Assembly: GCA_002772535.1 (NCBI GenBank)
Contig: PFDP01000004.1
Span: 1 to 38,630, forward strand
Reading direction: 5' to 3'
From: Candidatus Peregrinibacteria bacterium CG10_big_fil_rev_8_21_14_0_10_36_19
Lineage (GTDB): Bacteria; Patescibacteriota; Gracilibacteria; UBA1369; LOWO2-01-FULL-3
Length of the DNA: 38,630 nucleotides
Both the position numbers and the translations under genes were made by a program. Shown here piece after piece: positions 22,375 to 31,001 of the stretch. A model generated the notes under the pieces. The model saw nothing but the letters and a program-made list of their open reading frames with translations. It made no database searches and had not been told where the DNA came from. How positions within the stretch are numbered: position 1 is the stretch's first letter; each line of letters begins with the position of its first letter.

Positions 22375-23623
22375 AGAAAAAATCGGACGTTCTCAAAATC
22401 TTGATTTATATGGTTTAAATATATCCAATACCAAAAAAGACTATATAGTTGATGTTGATGGAAAGGAGTATATTGATTTTTTGTCATGTGCGTCATCTTT
22501 AACTTTGGGTTATCAGCGTGAAGATTTGGTTAAGGCTTTTGTTGATCAGTGTCAAAAAGTTCCTCATACATGTACGGTATATACTTTTTCTCCTATTGTG
22601 GGGGAGTATGTTGATGCTCTTCTTGCTACTACGGAAATTGTTAATCCCAAAGTTTTATTTGGTGCTTTTGGCTCTGATTCTATTGAGAGTGCTATTAAAT
22701 CGGCTCAGGTTTTTACTGGTAAGAAAAAAATCATAGCTTTTAAAAAGGCTTATCATGGTGGGACTTGTTTGTCTTTGGCTAGTAGTGGCTTTGAGGGGTT
22801 AAAAAATAATCTTCACCTTCCAGATTATTTTTTTCATTTAGATTATCCAGATTCAGATTTGTATGAATCAACTTTAATTGCAATTGAGGAACTTTTAAAA
22901 AGCGGTGAAATTGCAGCTCTTTTAATGGAAACTATTTTGGGTGATGGAGGAGTTATTTATCCTGCGTTAGATTTTTATAAGCAAATAAAAAGTTTGTTAG
23001 AAAGATATGGAGCTCTTTTGATTTTCGATGAAATTCAATCTGGTATGGGAAGAACGGGTAAATTTTGGTCTTATGAACATTTTAATATTGTTCCTGATCT
23101 TTTTTGTACTGCTAAAGGTTTAGGTGGTGGATATGTACCTTTGAGTGCATGCATTGGAAGAGGAGATGTTATTGATGCAATGAATAATTGTCAGAATGCG
23201 TTTACATTTTCTTCTCATGCCGCGAGTTGTGCTGTTGGATTACGAGTTATTCAAGCTATATATGAAGAAAAAGTTTTAGATAATGTGATTGCTGCTAGTA
23301 AAATAATTTGTGAAGAATTTGAAGCATTAAAAGATTGTGATTTGGTCGAAGGCGTTAGGGGTGAAGGTTTAATGTTAGGTCTGGCACTTAAAAGCGAAAA
23401 ATCTTTGGGTCCTTACATTGGAAAAATTTGTTTAAAAAATGGGGTTTATGTTGGGTATTATGGAGCAAATAATAATGTGATTCGTATTCATCCTGCTTTA
23501 ACAGTTAGTGAGGAAAGTGCTAGAGAAGGAGCTAGAAGGGTTGTGAAAAGTGTTTTGGAGTTTGCTTCTGATCCTCAAAAATATTTAGCAGATGGTAATT
23601 TTAAATCTTTTTTTACTGAATAA
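22361..23623 (+). CDS. Class III PLP-dependent aminotransferase
   Basis: This 420-residue fold type I enzyme resembles 4-aminobutyrate, diaminobutyrate and ornithine aminotransferases. Visible motifs are GSDSIES at 104 (usually GSEANE, cofactor phosphate), YHGG at 131, IFDEIQSGMGRTG with PLP-pairing D223 and Q226, and TAKGLGGGYVPLSA with K252 as the Schiff-base lysine. FTFSSHAAS supplies the second-subunit Thr region. The substrate is unknown, but the family usually takes a terminal amine. The ATG at 22361 overlaps the preceding stop, and the YbaK-like gene follows after three bases, so the three genes are one transcription unit. Confidence 0.93.
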   Translation: MNPNREKIGRSQNLDLYGLNISNTKKDYIVDVDGKEYIDFLSCASSLTLGYQREDLVKAFVDQCQKVPHTCTVYTFSPIVGEYVDALLATTEIVNPKVLFGAFGSDSIESAIKSAQVFTGKKKIIAFKKAYHGGTCLSLASSGFEGLKNNLHLPDYFFHLDYPDSDLYESTLIAIEELLKSGEIAALLMETILGDGGVIYPALDFYKQIKSLLERYGALLIFDEIQSGMGRTGKFWSYEHFNIVPDLFCTAKGLGGGYVPLSACIGRGDVIDAMNNCQNAFTFSSHAASCAVGLRVIQAIYEEKVLDNVIAASKIICEEFEALKDCDLVEGVRGEGLMLGLALKSEKSLGPYIGKICLKNGVYVGYYGANNNVIRIHPALTVSEESAREGARRVVKSVLEFASDPQKYLADGNFKSFFTE

Positions 23624-23626
23624 ATT

Positions 23627-24133
23627 ATGCAAAATTCTCCAATTAGTTATATAGACTTTGTGAATGATATATCGCAGCATGGAGGGGAAATTTCGTTGGT
23701 TGAAATTGAAAATGATGTTACTAATCTAGACGATTTATCAAAATCTTTGAATTGTAAAATTGATGATCTTTATAAAACTGTTTGTTTGAATTATAAAATT
23801 GAAGGTGTAAGAAATTTAATTGCTGTAATTGTTCCTGCAGTTGCAAAAGTGGATTTGAATAAAGTGGAAAATTGTTTGGAGAATATTGTTGGAGTTAGAG
23901 TTAAATTAAAGGCTGCACAGCCTGATTTTATTTTGTCGGAAACAGGTTTTATTCCTGGAGGAATTCCACCAGTTGGATTTCAATGTAAAAGGTTTGTTGA
24001 TACTTCTATTTTTGAAAAAAATATTGTTTATGCTGGTGGTGGTAATAATCTTAGAGCGTATACTGCTTTTTCGCCAACAGTTTTGGAACAGGTTTATCCT
24101 GATATTTTGAAGGGAGATTTTATTGTTTCTTAA
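23627..24133 (+). CDS. YbaK/ProX-type aminoacyl-tRNA deacylase domain protein
   Basis: This 168-residue single-domain protein of the YbaK/aminoacyl-tRNA synthetase-associated superfamily hydrolyses mischarged aminoacyl-tRNAs in trans. Evidence is LYKTVCLNY, with K50 at the position of the catalytic lysine of YbaK, the loop TGFIPGGIPPVGF at about 106-118, and VYAGGGNNLRAYTAFSP near the end. Its place in an operon between two PLP aminotransferases is unusual, and suggests it clears tRNAs charged with a non-standard amino acid made by the cluster. That role is inference. Confidence 0.88.
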   Translation: MQNSPISYIDFVNDISQHGGEISLVEIENDVTNLDDLSKSLNCKIDDLYKTVCLNYKIEGVRNLIAVIVPAVAKVDLNKVENCLENIVGVRVKLKAAQPDFILSETGFIPGGIPPVGFQCKRFVDTSIFEKNIVYAGGGNNLRAYTAFSPTVLEQVYPDILKGDFIVS

Positions 24134-24163
24134 TTGACATTTTTTAAAGGTAGGTGGTAATTT
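24134..24163 (+). promoter_or_regulatory. Internal promoter before the class I-type aminotransferase
   Basis: TTGACA at 24134-24139, 18 bases, then TAATTT at 24158-24163 preceded by TGG. It directly follows the stop of the YbaK-like gene and would give a leader of about 26 bases. Confidence 0.5.
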
Positions 24164-24195
24164 ATTGCCTTATTTTGATAAACTTTGTTTTTTTA

Positions 24196-25593
24196 ATGAG
24201 TTTGAATAAATATGTTGATAGAATTGCTTCTACGGTAAAAGGCAATAATGAAAAAGTTGGTGATCATATAGATTTGTTTAGGCAAGTTATTGGAGCCGTG
24301 TTGGATGATGCTCAATTAAAAAAGAATTTTGATGGTGCAGCTATTAGATATGCAGCTATGTGTGGAGAGATTACAAATAGGGTTATGGCTGTATTAGGTG
24401 GTTCTGAATTTGTAGACTTATTGGCTATCGGTGATGTTAATATGCCTGCTTTTGCTGTAGAAGTTGCAGATCAAATTGTTAATGATTCTTATAGATATCA
24501 TGATCAGTTATCTAAAGATTTTGGACGTGGTTATGATTTAACATCTCAGGGGGCAGAAGCGGCAAGAAGCTCGTTTTTTGACTATGCTGATAAGTATTAT
24601 GGTTTTTCTGCTGTTCATGGTCTTAAAGAAAAGATGGTTGAAAACTCTACAATTGTTGGAGGTGGAATGAGAGGGTTAGATGATATTGCTACTGCGATGA
24701 TAAGAAATGCTGACAAATTAGGTTTAAAAAATAGATTTATTAGCCCAGATAATAGTTTTGGTACTTGGCATTCCATTGTTAATTTAAGAACTCATGGTGG
24801 ACATAGTGTTCATACTTTAAAAACAGGTCAGGATAATTTTTTGCATCTTTCTGCTACTAATATTGATAAGTTTTATGATGGAGTGGAAACTCCTATGGAA
24901 ACGGTTCAAGATGTTTGGTGTATTACGCCCGTTGGTAATCCATCAGGAACTTTTATGTCTGGCGATCAATTAGCATCTACTTGTGAAGCTATTGTGAATA
25001 GAAATCCTAATGCTATTATTTTGCTTGATTCTACTTATGTACGATTGTTGAGCCCAGGTAGATCTAAAGCGTTAGTGGAGGGTGTTTTAAGCAACCCTTC
25101 TGTTATTGATAGAGTAGTTTTTCTTGATAGCTTTTCAAAAACTCATGGTTTTTGTGGTGAAAGAATAGGTTTGTATTTTGCAGCGAATAAGGAAGTTTTT
25201 GATCCTATTCAAACTGTAAATATGACTCTTTCTGCTGGTAATGGTCGTTATAAAGACGCTTTAGTAATGGCAATTTGTAATTCTAGTGAGGAAAGAGAAT
25301 TAATTTTGCAAGAAGTACATGATTTTTGGATGAAGGAAAGAAAGGGCCTTTTTGATAAACTTATTACTTCTGGATCTTTTGGCCATTTGTTTGATGAGCA
25401 ACAACTTCATGTTGTTGATGAGCAGATGGATGAACCAGGATTGTATTTATTTTTGAAATTAAAAGAAGGTGTGACTGGCTTGGATGTTTTGAAAGAAACT
25501 CATTGTCTTGGTGTTGAAACTAAAATGGGGGACGGCAATTATATTAGATTTGCGGTTGGAAAGATTAGTGAACCTAGATTTTCTCAGAAATAG
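24196..25593 (+). CDS. Class I/II-type PLP aminotransferase with N-terminal extension
   Basis: The protein has 465 residues. The PLP fold is clear from about residue 150: NPSG at 248-251, ILLDSTYVRLL with D278 and Y281, FLDSFSKTHGFCGERIG with Schiff-base K315 and R323, and YIRFAVG with the substrate carboxylate Arg near the end. The first 110-130 residues are helical and longer than the usual family N-terminus. The ATG at 24196 is preferred; upstream codons read a hydrophobic run overlapping the promoter. The best match is an aspartate aminotransferase-like or amino acid C-C/C-S lyase-like enzyme. It closes the cluster begun at 20410. Confidence 0.9.
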   Translation: MSLNKYVDRIASTVKGNNEKVGDHIDLFRQVIGAVLDDAQLKKNFDGAAIRYAAMCGEITNRVMAVLGGSEFVDLLAIGDVNMPAFAVEVADQIVNDSYRYHDQLSKDFGRGYDLTSQGAEAARSSFFDYADKYYGFSAVHGLKEKMVENSTIVGGGMRGLDDIATAMIRNADKLGLKNRFISPDNSFGTWHSIVNLRTHGGHSVHTLKTGQDNFLHLSATNIDKFYDGVETPMETVQDVWCITPVGNPSGTFMSGDQLASTCEAIVNRNPNAIILLDSTYVRLLSPGRSKALVEGVLSNPSVIDRVVFLDSFSKTHGFCGERIGLYFAANKEVFDPIQTVNMTLSAGNGRYKDALVMAICNSSEERELILQEVHDFWMKERKGLFDKLITSGSFGHLFDEQQLHVVDEQMDEPGLYLFLKLKEGVTGLDVLKETHCLGVETKMGDGNYIRFAVGKISEPRFSQK

Positions 25594-25638
25594 ATGTTTT
25601 TGTTTTGAACTTTTGGTTAGTTTTGTTAGAGTTTGTTC

Positions 25639-26538
25639 ATGAATTTTAAGAAAGCCTTATTTGCAGCGGTAGTACTTTGTTTGGTCCTTTTTGGTTTGTA
25701 TTTTTATTTTAGTGAAGGTGGAGAAAATGCTAGTGATTCAGGAAAAGCTAGTGTTTTGGATTTTGGTAAAAAGGGGTTGGTGGAAATTTTTGGTGATTTG
25801 ATGATTGGAGGTTCTGGTTCTTTTGATATTAATTTAAAGGGTGAAGGAGACAGAGTTTGGCTGCAAAAAAGAGTTAATTTTGCTAATGTTTTAGGATATT
25901 GGGAGGGGCCTTATAAAGGATTTAAAGGATTGGAAGCTTTTGAGGGAGAGCAGGCGGCTTTTGTGGTTTCTGATGTTGGTCAAAAGTATCCGGGGGCGGT
26001 TTTTTATTTGGATGTTTCTTCTGATCTTGGGGCTGGAAAAGATTTGTCTGAGTTTCTTGGAGATTTTGTAAAAGATTTTTTGGTTAGTTTTGGTTTTAAT
26101 GAAGATTCTTTAAATGAAAAAGTGGTCATTGTGAGAGGGTTTGGAATGAAAAAAATGACAATTGATTGGAGTAAAGTTGGTGAAGCTAGTTTGGTTTTAG
26201 GCGCTTCGGAATTGAGTGATTTGATAGGTGAAAATTTACAATTTTACTATGGAATTTCTGATGATGGGGTGCTTATTTTGGCTATTTATCCGCATTTTGA
26301 AGATGTTTATGGTGAGGGTAAGGGTGTGAATGTTGGAAGTGAAGTATTTGTGTTGGTTAAGGGTATGGAGCTGTATGCAAATTTAAATGGTTTAGATGGT
26401 TGGAAACTTTTGGGAGATTATTTGAATAGTGTTTTAGATAAGTTAAAAGATAAGAAAGTTGTTGAATTGGAGGGGGATTATGATGAATCTTCGGGTATGT
26501 TTAGAGGGGCTGTGAAAGATGGCCTTCTTGATTTGTAA
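25639..26538 (+). CDS. Signal-anchored hypothetical protein, 299 aa
   Basis: The protein has a basic start (MNFKKA), a hydrophobic helix at about 6-26 without a lipobox, and then an extracytosolic, glycine- and acid-rich domain with many beta-prone stretches. It contains FGDLMIGGSGSFDINLKG, WLQKRVNFANVLGYW and AIYPHFEDVY. No family was recognised, though lipid-binding-like or lipoprotein-like barrels have a similar composition. It probably stays bound to the membrane by the N-terminal helix. Confidence 0.7.
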   Translation: MNFKKALFAAVVLCLVLFGLYFYFSEGGENASDSGKASVLDFGKKGLVEIFGDLMIGGSGSFDINLKGEGDRVWLQKRVNFANVLGYWEGPYKGFKGLEAFEGEQAAFVVSDVGQKYPGAVFYLDVSSDLGAGKDLSEFLGDFVKDFLVSFGFNEDSLNEKVVIVRGFGMKKMTIDWSKVGEASLVLGASELSDLIGENLQFYYGISDDGVLILAIYPHFEDVYGEGKGVNVGSEVFVLVKGMELYANLNGLDGWKLLGDYLNSVLDKLKDKKVVELEGDYDESSGMFRGAVKDGLLDL

Positions 26539-26585
26539 TGCTATTTTTGCTTTAATTAAGTCATTATTAATTTACTTTATTTCCT

Positions 26586-26975
26586 ATGAAGAAATTTATT
26601 GCTTTAGGTGCTTTGAGTGCACTTTTCCTTGTGGCTTGTGCCAGCGCTTTTAAGACTGGTGATACTGTGTGGGCTGAATGGTCTACTGATTCTTGGTGGC
26701 ATGGTTCTGTTGATGAAAGTTGTGAAAAAGATGCTAAGAAAGGATGGCATGTTACTTTTGATGACGGTGACCAAGGTTGTTATGTAGCTGGTGAAATTTT
26801 CCACGATGCTACACCTGCATCTCCTCTAGCTGTTGGTGCTCAGGTTCTTGCTTTCTGGACAGATACTCACTATTACTCTGCTGAAATTATTGAAGTAACA
26901 GAAACTGGTTATAAAGTTAAGTTTACTGATGGGGTAGAGAAAGAAGTAACATTTGAACAAGTTGTTGCTAGATAA
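26586..26975 (+). CDS. Lipoprotein with two tandem Tudor/Agenet-like domains
   Basis: The protein has 129 residues, with a signal peptide and lipobox LVAC (C18). Two similar repeats follow: FKTGDTVWAEWSTDSWWHGSVDE ending in WHVTFDDGDQGCY (about 22-66), and VGAQVLAFWTDTHYYSAEIIEV ending in YKVKFTDGVEKEV (about 82-124). Each reads as a small SH3-like Tudor barrel, with aromatic residues at the usual cage positions. Tudor domains are best known inside eukaryotic cells, so use on a bacterial surface is unusual. The ligand is unknown. A bidirectional terminator follows. Confidence 0.8.
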   Translation: MKKFIALGALSALFLVACASAFKTGDTVWAEWSTDSWWHGSVDESCEKDAKKGWHVTFDDGDQGCYVAGEIFHDATPASPLAVGAQVLAFWTDTHYYSAEIIEVTETGYKVKFTDGVEKEVTFEQVVAR

Positions 26976-26987
26976 TTTTTGATCATG

Positions 26988-27022
26988 AAAAAGCCTTACT
27001 ATTTAAATGGTAGGGCTTTTTT
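26988..27022. terminator. Bidirectional terminator between convergent genes
   Basis: AAAAAGCC-TACTATT pairs with AATGGTA-GGCTTTTT (small bulges and one G-T pair). T tracts are present on both strands. It serves the Tudor-like lipoprotein and the DtxR-like gene, whose stop lies within it. Confidence 0.8.
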
Positions 27023-27530
27023 AGTTTATACAGTTGCAAAGTTTTGCGCATTTTTTGCAACCATTTAAAGAACATTTTGAATGTTTTTTCATTTCCTTTT
27101 CAAGTTCTGTGAGGATTTTGGGATTACTTTCAATTGCTTTGAGCATTTGTAAAAGACGTGTTGAAGTTTCCGGACTTATGAGATGTTCGATTTTACATGC
27201 GTCTATTTCTGCTTTGTCTTCGCTGATGTTTAAAACCTTTGTTAAAAAATTTTGAAAAATCAAATCAGTATGTTTGATTTGAGTTGCGTATTCTTCTCCT
27301 GATTTTGATAGAGAGAGATGTTTGTTTTCGTCTTCAAGTATAAGCTTCTTTTTGAGTAGAGGTTTTAGTGAAGTGGAAAGTGAACCTTTTGAAATTTTTA
27401 ATTTGTTTGCCACATCTGAAAGGCGAGCATATCCTTGTTTTTCATGAAGTTCATGAATTGTCATTAGGTAATGTGCCCAAGAGTGAGTGAGATCGTTTTT
27501 TGCGAATTCTTTCCATGTTTGTATTTTCAT
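27021..27530 (-). CDS. DtxR/MntR-family metal-dependent repressor with Cys-rich tail
   Basis: This 169-residue regulator has a winged helix (about 18-70, with the recognition helix KISKGSLSTSLKPLLKK) and a dimerisation/metal domain with DACKIEHLIS (C112, E115, H116). The latter matches the EACRxEHxxS motif of the DtxR metal site. The C-terminus, residues 153-167, holds five cysteines (CSLNGCKKCAKLCNC). Some DtxR relatives have such a tail, which may sense iron or an Fe-S cluster. There is no SH3-like third domain. It is divergent from the FTR1 permease gene, its likely target. Confidence 0.9.
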   Translation of the reverse strand: MKIQTWKEFAKNDLTHSWAHYLMTIHELHEKQGYARLSDVANKLKISKGSLSTSLKPLLKKKLILEDENKHLSLSKSGEEYATQIKHTDLIFQNFLTKVLNISEDKAEIDACKIEHLISPETSTRLLQMLKAIESNPKILTELEKEMKKHSKCSLNGCKKCAKLCNCIN

Positions 27531-27569
27531 TTTTTAATTATACAAAGGAATCTCTTTCTGGTAAAGAAA

Positions 27570-27612
27570 GTTTTGTATATAAAACTTGCATTTTATATTT
27601 AAAACTATAAAA
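27570..27612. promoter_or_regulatory. Divergent promoter/operator between DtxR-like and FTR1 genes
   Basis: Two inverted repeats stand between the genes: GTTTTGTATATAAAAC at 27570-27585 and TTTTATA-N8-TATAAAA at 27591-27612. They cover likely -35/-10 elements (TTGTAT, TATATT, TATAAA) for the permease gene. Metal-loaded DtxR-type repressor binding here would block both genes. The site is inferred from symmetry and position. Confidence 0.55.
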
Positions 27613-27622
27613 TGTGCTTATT

Positions 27623-28420
27623 ATGTTTGCAGCACTGATTATTACATTAAGGGAGACTCTGGAGGTAGCACTTGTTGTTGGTATTGTTTTGGCTTATCTC
27701 AAAAAAACTATTAATGGCAAGCATCAGTCCTTTGTGTGGGGTGGTCTTTTCGCTGGTGTTGTTGTAAGCGCTTTGATTGCTTATGTTTTTGAGAAATATT
27801 TTGGTGGGTTTGAAGGTACGGCTGAGCAAATTTATGAAGGGGTAGCGATGTTTACAGCTGCAGCACTTTTGAGTTGGATGATTTTATGGATGCTTGAGCA
27901 AAGAAGAAAGATTAAAGAAGAATTAGAAAAAAAGGTTTCTGTTCATATAGAAAAGGATCATCCTATTGGTCTTTTAAGTTTGGTTTTTGTTTCTACTTTG
28001 AGAGAGGGGGTGGAAACAAGTATTTTTTTGAAGGCGGCGATTTTGAGTGGTGGAAGTGATGGTACTGTTTTGGGAGCAGTGTCCGGGATTTTAATTGCTT
28101 TGGCAGTTTCTTATGTTTTGTTTAAGGGTTTTGCAAGAGTCCCATTGAAGACATTTTTTACTATTACTAGTGTAATTTTAATCTTGTTTGCAGCTGGTCT
28201 TTTTGCTCATGGTATACATGAATTTCAGGAAGCTGGTGTGTTTCCTATTTATATTGAACATCTTTGGGATATAAATAACTTCCTAGATGAGAATGGTAGT
28301 TTTGGAGGTGTTATGAAGGGCGTTTTTGGTTATAATGGCAATCCTTCACTTTTGGAGGTTGTGGGATATTTTGGGTATTTGGTTTTGATTGCTTTTTACT
28401 CTTTTTTGAGAAAAAAATAA
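27623..28420 (+). CDS. FTR1-family high-affinity iron permease
   Basis: This 265-residue membrane protein has about seven transmembrane helices. It carries both acidic iron-binding motifs of the FTR1/EfeU family: LRETLEVALVVG in helix 1 (R10, E11, E14; usually REGLE) and LREGVETSIFLKA in helix 4. The family imports ferric or ferrous iron. No EfeO, EfeB or ferroxidase partner lies nearby. The ATG at 27623 is chosen because the upstream GTG at 27614 overlaps the -10 region. It ends two bases from the convergent sufT gene. Confidence 0.93.
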   Translation: MFAALIITLRETLEVALVVGIVLAYLKKTINGKHQSFVWGGLFAGVVVSALIAYVFEKYFGGFEGTAEQIYEGVAMFTAAALLSWMILWMLEQRRKIKEELEKKVSVHIEKDHPIGLLSLVFVSTLREGVETSIFLKAAILSGGSDGTVLGAVSGILIALAVSYVLFKGFARVPLKTFFTITSVILILFAAGLFAHGIHEFQEAGVFPIYIEHLWDINNFLDENGSFGGVMKGVFGYNGNPSLLEVVGYFGYLVLIAFYSFLRKK

Positions 28421-28422
28421 TA

Positions 28423-28755
28423 TTACATTCCAAAAAGTAGATCTCGGATGTCTTGATCGATTCTTTCGTGTGTCCACATTGGTTCCCATACTATGTCTAC
28501 ACGGGCGTCTTTTACGTTTTCTGCTTGGGTGATCATGATGTCGTGTACTTGTTGTACTAAAATTTCTCCTACAGGGCAGGCTGGACTAGTTAAGGTCATC
28601 TTTACTACTGCGAGTCCTTCATTGTCGATTTCTACATCGTAAATCAAGCCCATGTCTACAATACCGATGCCAACTTCCGGGTCGATGATATTGTTTAATA
28701 GTTGCCAATAACTTTCTGTTTGTTGTTCACGGGGAACTGGGAATTCTTTAGGCAT
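28423..28755 (-). CDS. sufT: SufT-like DUF59/MIP18 protein
   Basis: This 110-residue MIP18/DUF59 protein is needed for Fe-S cluster maturation. Motifs are IIDPEVGIGIVDMGLIYDVEI and LTSPACPVGEILVQQV, with the conserved reactive Cys, and VDIVWEPMWTHERID. It is the last gene of the suf operon and its start overlaps sufU by 8 bases. Confidence 0.92.
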   Translation of the reverse strand: MPKEFPVPREQQTESYWQLLNNIIDPEVGIGIVDMGLIYDVEIDNEGLAVVKMTLTSPACPVGEILVQQVHDIMITQAENVKDARVDIVWEPMWTHERIDQDIRDLLFGM

Positions 28756-29119
28756 GTTTATGGAGGATTATTGCTTTTTTAATTGTTGAAAGGCCGAGTA
28801 GGGCACATTTAATGCGGCCTGGGCTAATTTCTATTCCAAGCATGTTTATTATGTCTGGGGTGTCCATGGCTTTTATTTCTTCGATGGTTTTTCCGATGAT
28901 TTCTTCTGTTAGCATTGAGGTTGTTGCTTGGCTTATTGCGCAGCCTATGCCGTCAAAATTTGCTTTTGTGATTTTGTTGTCTTCAATTTTTAGTTGAATG
29001 GAAATTTTGTCACCACAGCTTGGGTTGTATTCTTCGGAATAAGCATTGGCATCTTTAAGTGGCCCTTTGTTGCGAGGGTTTTTGTAGTAGTCGAGAATTA
29101 TTTCTGAGTATAAATCCAT
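28748..29119 (-). CDS. sufU: SufU-type Fe-S scaffold / sulfur acceptor
   Basis: This 123-residue IscU-like protein of the SufU kind accepts sulfur from SufS. The cysteines C35 (NPSCGD), C60 (IGCAISQATTSM) and C105 (RIKCALLGL), plus D37, form the zinc or cluster site. It begins one base after sufS. Its presence in place of SufE and SufA indicates a Gram-positive-type SUF pathway. Confidence 0.94.
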   Translation of the reverse strand: MDLYSEIILDYYKNPRNKGPLKDANAYSEEYNPSCGDKISIQLKIEDNKITKANFDGIGCAISQATTSMLTEEIIGKTIEEIKAMDTPDIINMLGIEISPGRIKCALLGLSTIKKAIILHKHA

Positions 29120-29120
29120 T

Positions 29121-30335
29121 TTATTTAAAAATTTTAATGGTTTCTTTTAGGGCTTTTTCTGCTTGTTCCACGTCTTCCTTGTTGTTGTAAATGTAAAAAC
29201 TCATGCGTGCTAGAGATGGAATTTTGAGTCGTTCTATTAATGGATGTGCGCAGTGTTTTCCTGATCTAATTGCTACTCCGTATTCGTTGAAAATGCTGGC
29301 GATGTCGTGAGGATGGATTCCTTCTATGGTGAAAGATACAACTCCACCTCCGTTTTCTGGATGGAAAATTTTTACTTCTTTGTGTTTTGAAAATAGCTCG
29401 ATTGCATAGTCTGTAAGTTCTTTTTCGTGCTTTTGAATGTTTTCCATTCCAATCTCTTCCAAATATTCTATGGCAGATTTGAAGGCGATAGTTTCTGCAA
29501 TATTTGGAGTACCGGCTTCGAATTTATCTGGTAGTCCTGTGTAGCTTGTTTCTTGTTGTGTTACATGTAAAACCATTCCGCCACCAAATAAAAATGGAGG
29601 CATTTCATTGAGTAATTCTTCTTTTCCGTAGAGAGCTCCTGAACCAGTTGGTCCTAACATTTTGTGACCTGAGATTGTGAAAAAATCGCAGTTTAATTCT
29701 TGGAGATCTATTTTTGTATGAGCTGCTAATTGGGCTCCGTCTATTAAAACTTTTGAGTTAAATTTGTGGGCAAGTTCTATGATTTTTTTAATGTTTGGAA
29801 TTGTTCCGGTAACATTAGACATTCCGGTTACTGCTACAAGTTTGGTTTTTTCTGATAAAAGTTTTTCGTAAATTTCCATATCTAGATTGAGATCTTCTTT
29901 GATTGGAATAACTTTTAAAGTTGCTTTTTTGCGTTTGCAAAGCTCTTGCCATGGAATTAAATTTGCATGGTGTTCAAGTTCTGAAACAATTATTTCATCT
30001 CCTTCATGGATGTTTTTTTCGCCAAAAGTGTAGGCAACTAAATTTATTGCTTCTGTAGTGTTGCGAGTGAAAATGATTTCGTGTGCTAGTTTTGCGTTGA
30101 GAAATTTTTGTAATGTTACGCGTGCAGATTCATAAAGTGTTGTAGATTCTTCCGAAAGCGTATGAATTCCTCGGTGAATATTGCTGTTATTGTTTTCGTA
30201 ATAATCTGTGAGAGCTTGAATAACTTTGTGGGGTTTTTGTGTTGTGGATGCGTTATCTAGGTATGCTAATCTTTTGCCGTTTATTTTACGGTCAAGGATT
30301 TTAAACTGTTTGCGAATTTCTTCTACATTTAACAT
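29121..30335 (-). CDS. sufS: Cysteine desulfurase SufS
   Basis: This 404-residue group II cysteine desulfurase uses PLP to release sulfur from cysteine for Fe-S assembly. ISGHKMLGPTGSG holds H224 and Schiff-base K225, and RSGKHCAHP holds the catalytic C362 in the short loop typical of SufS. YLDNASTTQKP and NIHRGIHTLSEE are further family marks. It overlaps sufD by 7 bases. Confidence 0.96.
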   Translation of the reverse strand: MLNVEEIRKQFKILDRKINGKRLAYLDNASTTQKPHKVIQALTDYYENNNSNIHRGIHTLSEESTTLYESARVTLQKFLNAKLAHEIIFTRNTTEAINLVAYTFGEKNIHEGDEIIVSELEHHANLIPWQELCKRKKATLKVIPIKEDLNLDMEIYEKLLSEKTKLVAVTGMSNVTGTIPNIKKIIELAHKFNSKVLIDGAQLAAHTKIDLQELNCDFFTISGHKMLGPTGSGALYGKEELLNEMPPFLFGGGMVLHVTQQETSYTGLPDKFEAGTPNIAETIAFKSAIEYLEEIGMENIQKHEKELTDYAIELFSKHKEVKIFHPENGGGVVSFTIEGIHPHDIASIFNEYGVAIRSGKHCAHPLIERLKIPSLARMSFYIYNNKEDVEQAEKALKETIKIFK

Positions 30336-30997
30336 ACTGAATTTTCTATTTTTTCTGTGAGTAATTCACGGATTTCTTCACTTGGTATTTTTTCTAATTC
30401 TGTTTGCATAAAACCTTTTACTAACATGTCTTTAGCTTCTTTCTTATTTATACCACGACTTTGTAGGTAGAATAAAAGTTCTTCGTCTACTCTTCCCATT
30501 GTTGCGGCGTGGCCGGCTGCTACATCGTCGGCCTCGATTTCTAGTGATGGGGTGGTGTTTGTTTTGGCATTTGGCGAAAGCATGAGCGTGTGGTGGGCTA
30601 GGTAGCTGTCTGTTTGTTGGGCTTGTGGATTGATTTTTAGCATTCCTGTGTAGTCGACTTTTGATTTGTCGTACTGCACCGCTCTTACATAATAGTAGGC
30701 GTTGGTGTTAGTGGTTGTGTGATTTGAAAGCGTTTCAAAGGGGAAGGTGTCGTTTTCCTTTGCTATGATGAAGGCAATAAAATTTAGTGTGGAATTTTTT
30801 CCTTCTAAGTTGAATGTGATTTTTTTGTTTTCTTTCCATCCTTTTTCTAAGTAGGCGATAAAGGTGATATCACAGTTTTCTTTGATGTGAATATTTGAGT
30901 TTTCTAAATTATCGGTAATTAAAATTTGGCTGGAATTTGAGTCCAGCGTTAGATTTTCTGTTAGTTGAACGAATTGTGGTAGATCTCTTATTTCCAT
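30329..30997 (-). CDS. sufD: Short SufD-like subunit
   Basis: This protein belongs to the SufB/SufD family and partners SufB in the SufBC2D scaffold. At 222 residues it is about half the usual SufD length. It keeps the C-terminal core, with PSLEIEADDVAAGHAATMGRVDEELLFYLQSRGI near 150-183 including the conserved His, and has a reduced beta-helix. It lacks the long N-terminal region. The position, four bases after sufB and overlapping sufS, is conserved for suf operons. Confidence 0.9.
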   Translation of the reverse strand: MEIRDLPQFVQLTENLTLDSNSSQILITDNLENSNIHIKENCDITFIAYLEKGWKENKKITFNLEGKNSTLNFIAFIIAKENDTFPFETLSNHTTTNTNAYYYVRAVQYDKSKVDYTGMLKINPQAQQTDSYLAHHTLMLSPNAKTNTTPSLEIEADDVAAGHAATMGRVDEELLFYLQSRGINKKEAKDMLVKGFMQTELEKIPSEEIRELLTEKIENSVC

Positions 30998-31001
30998 ATT
31001 T

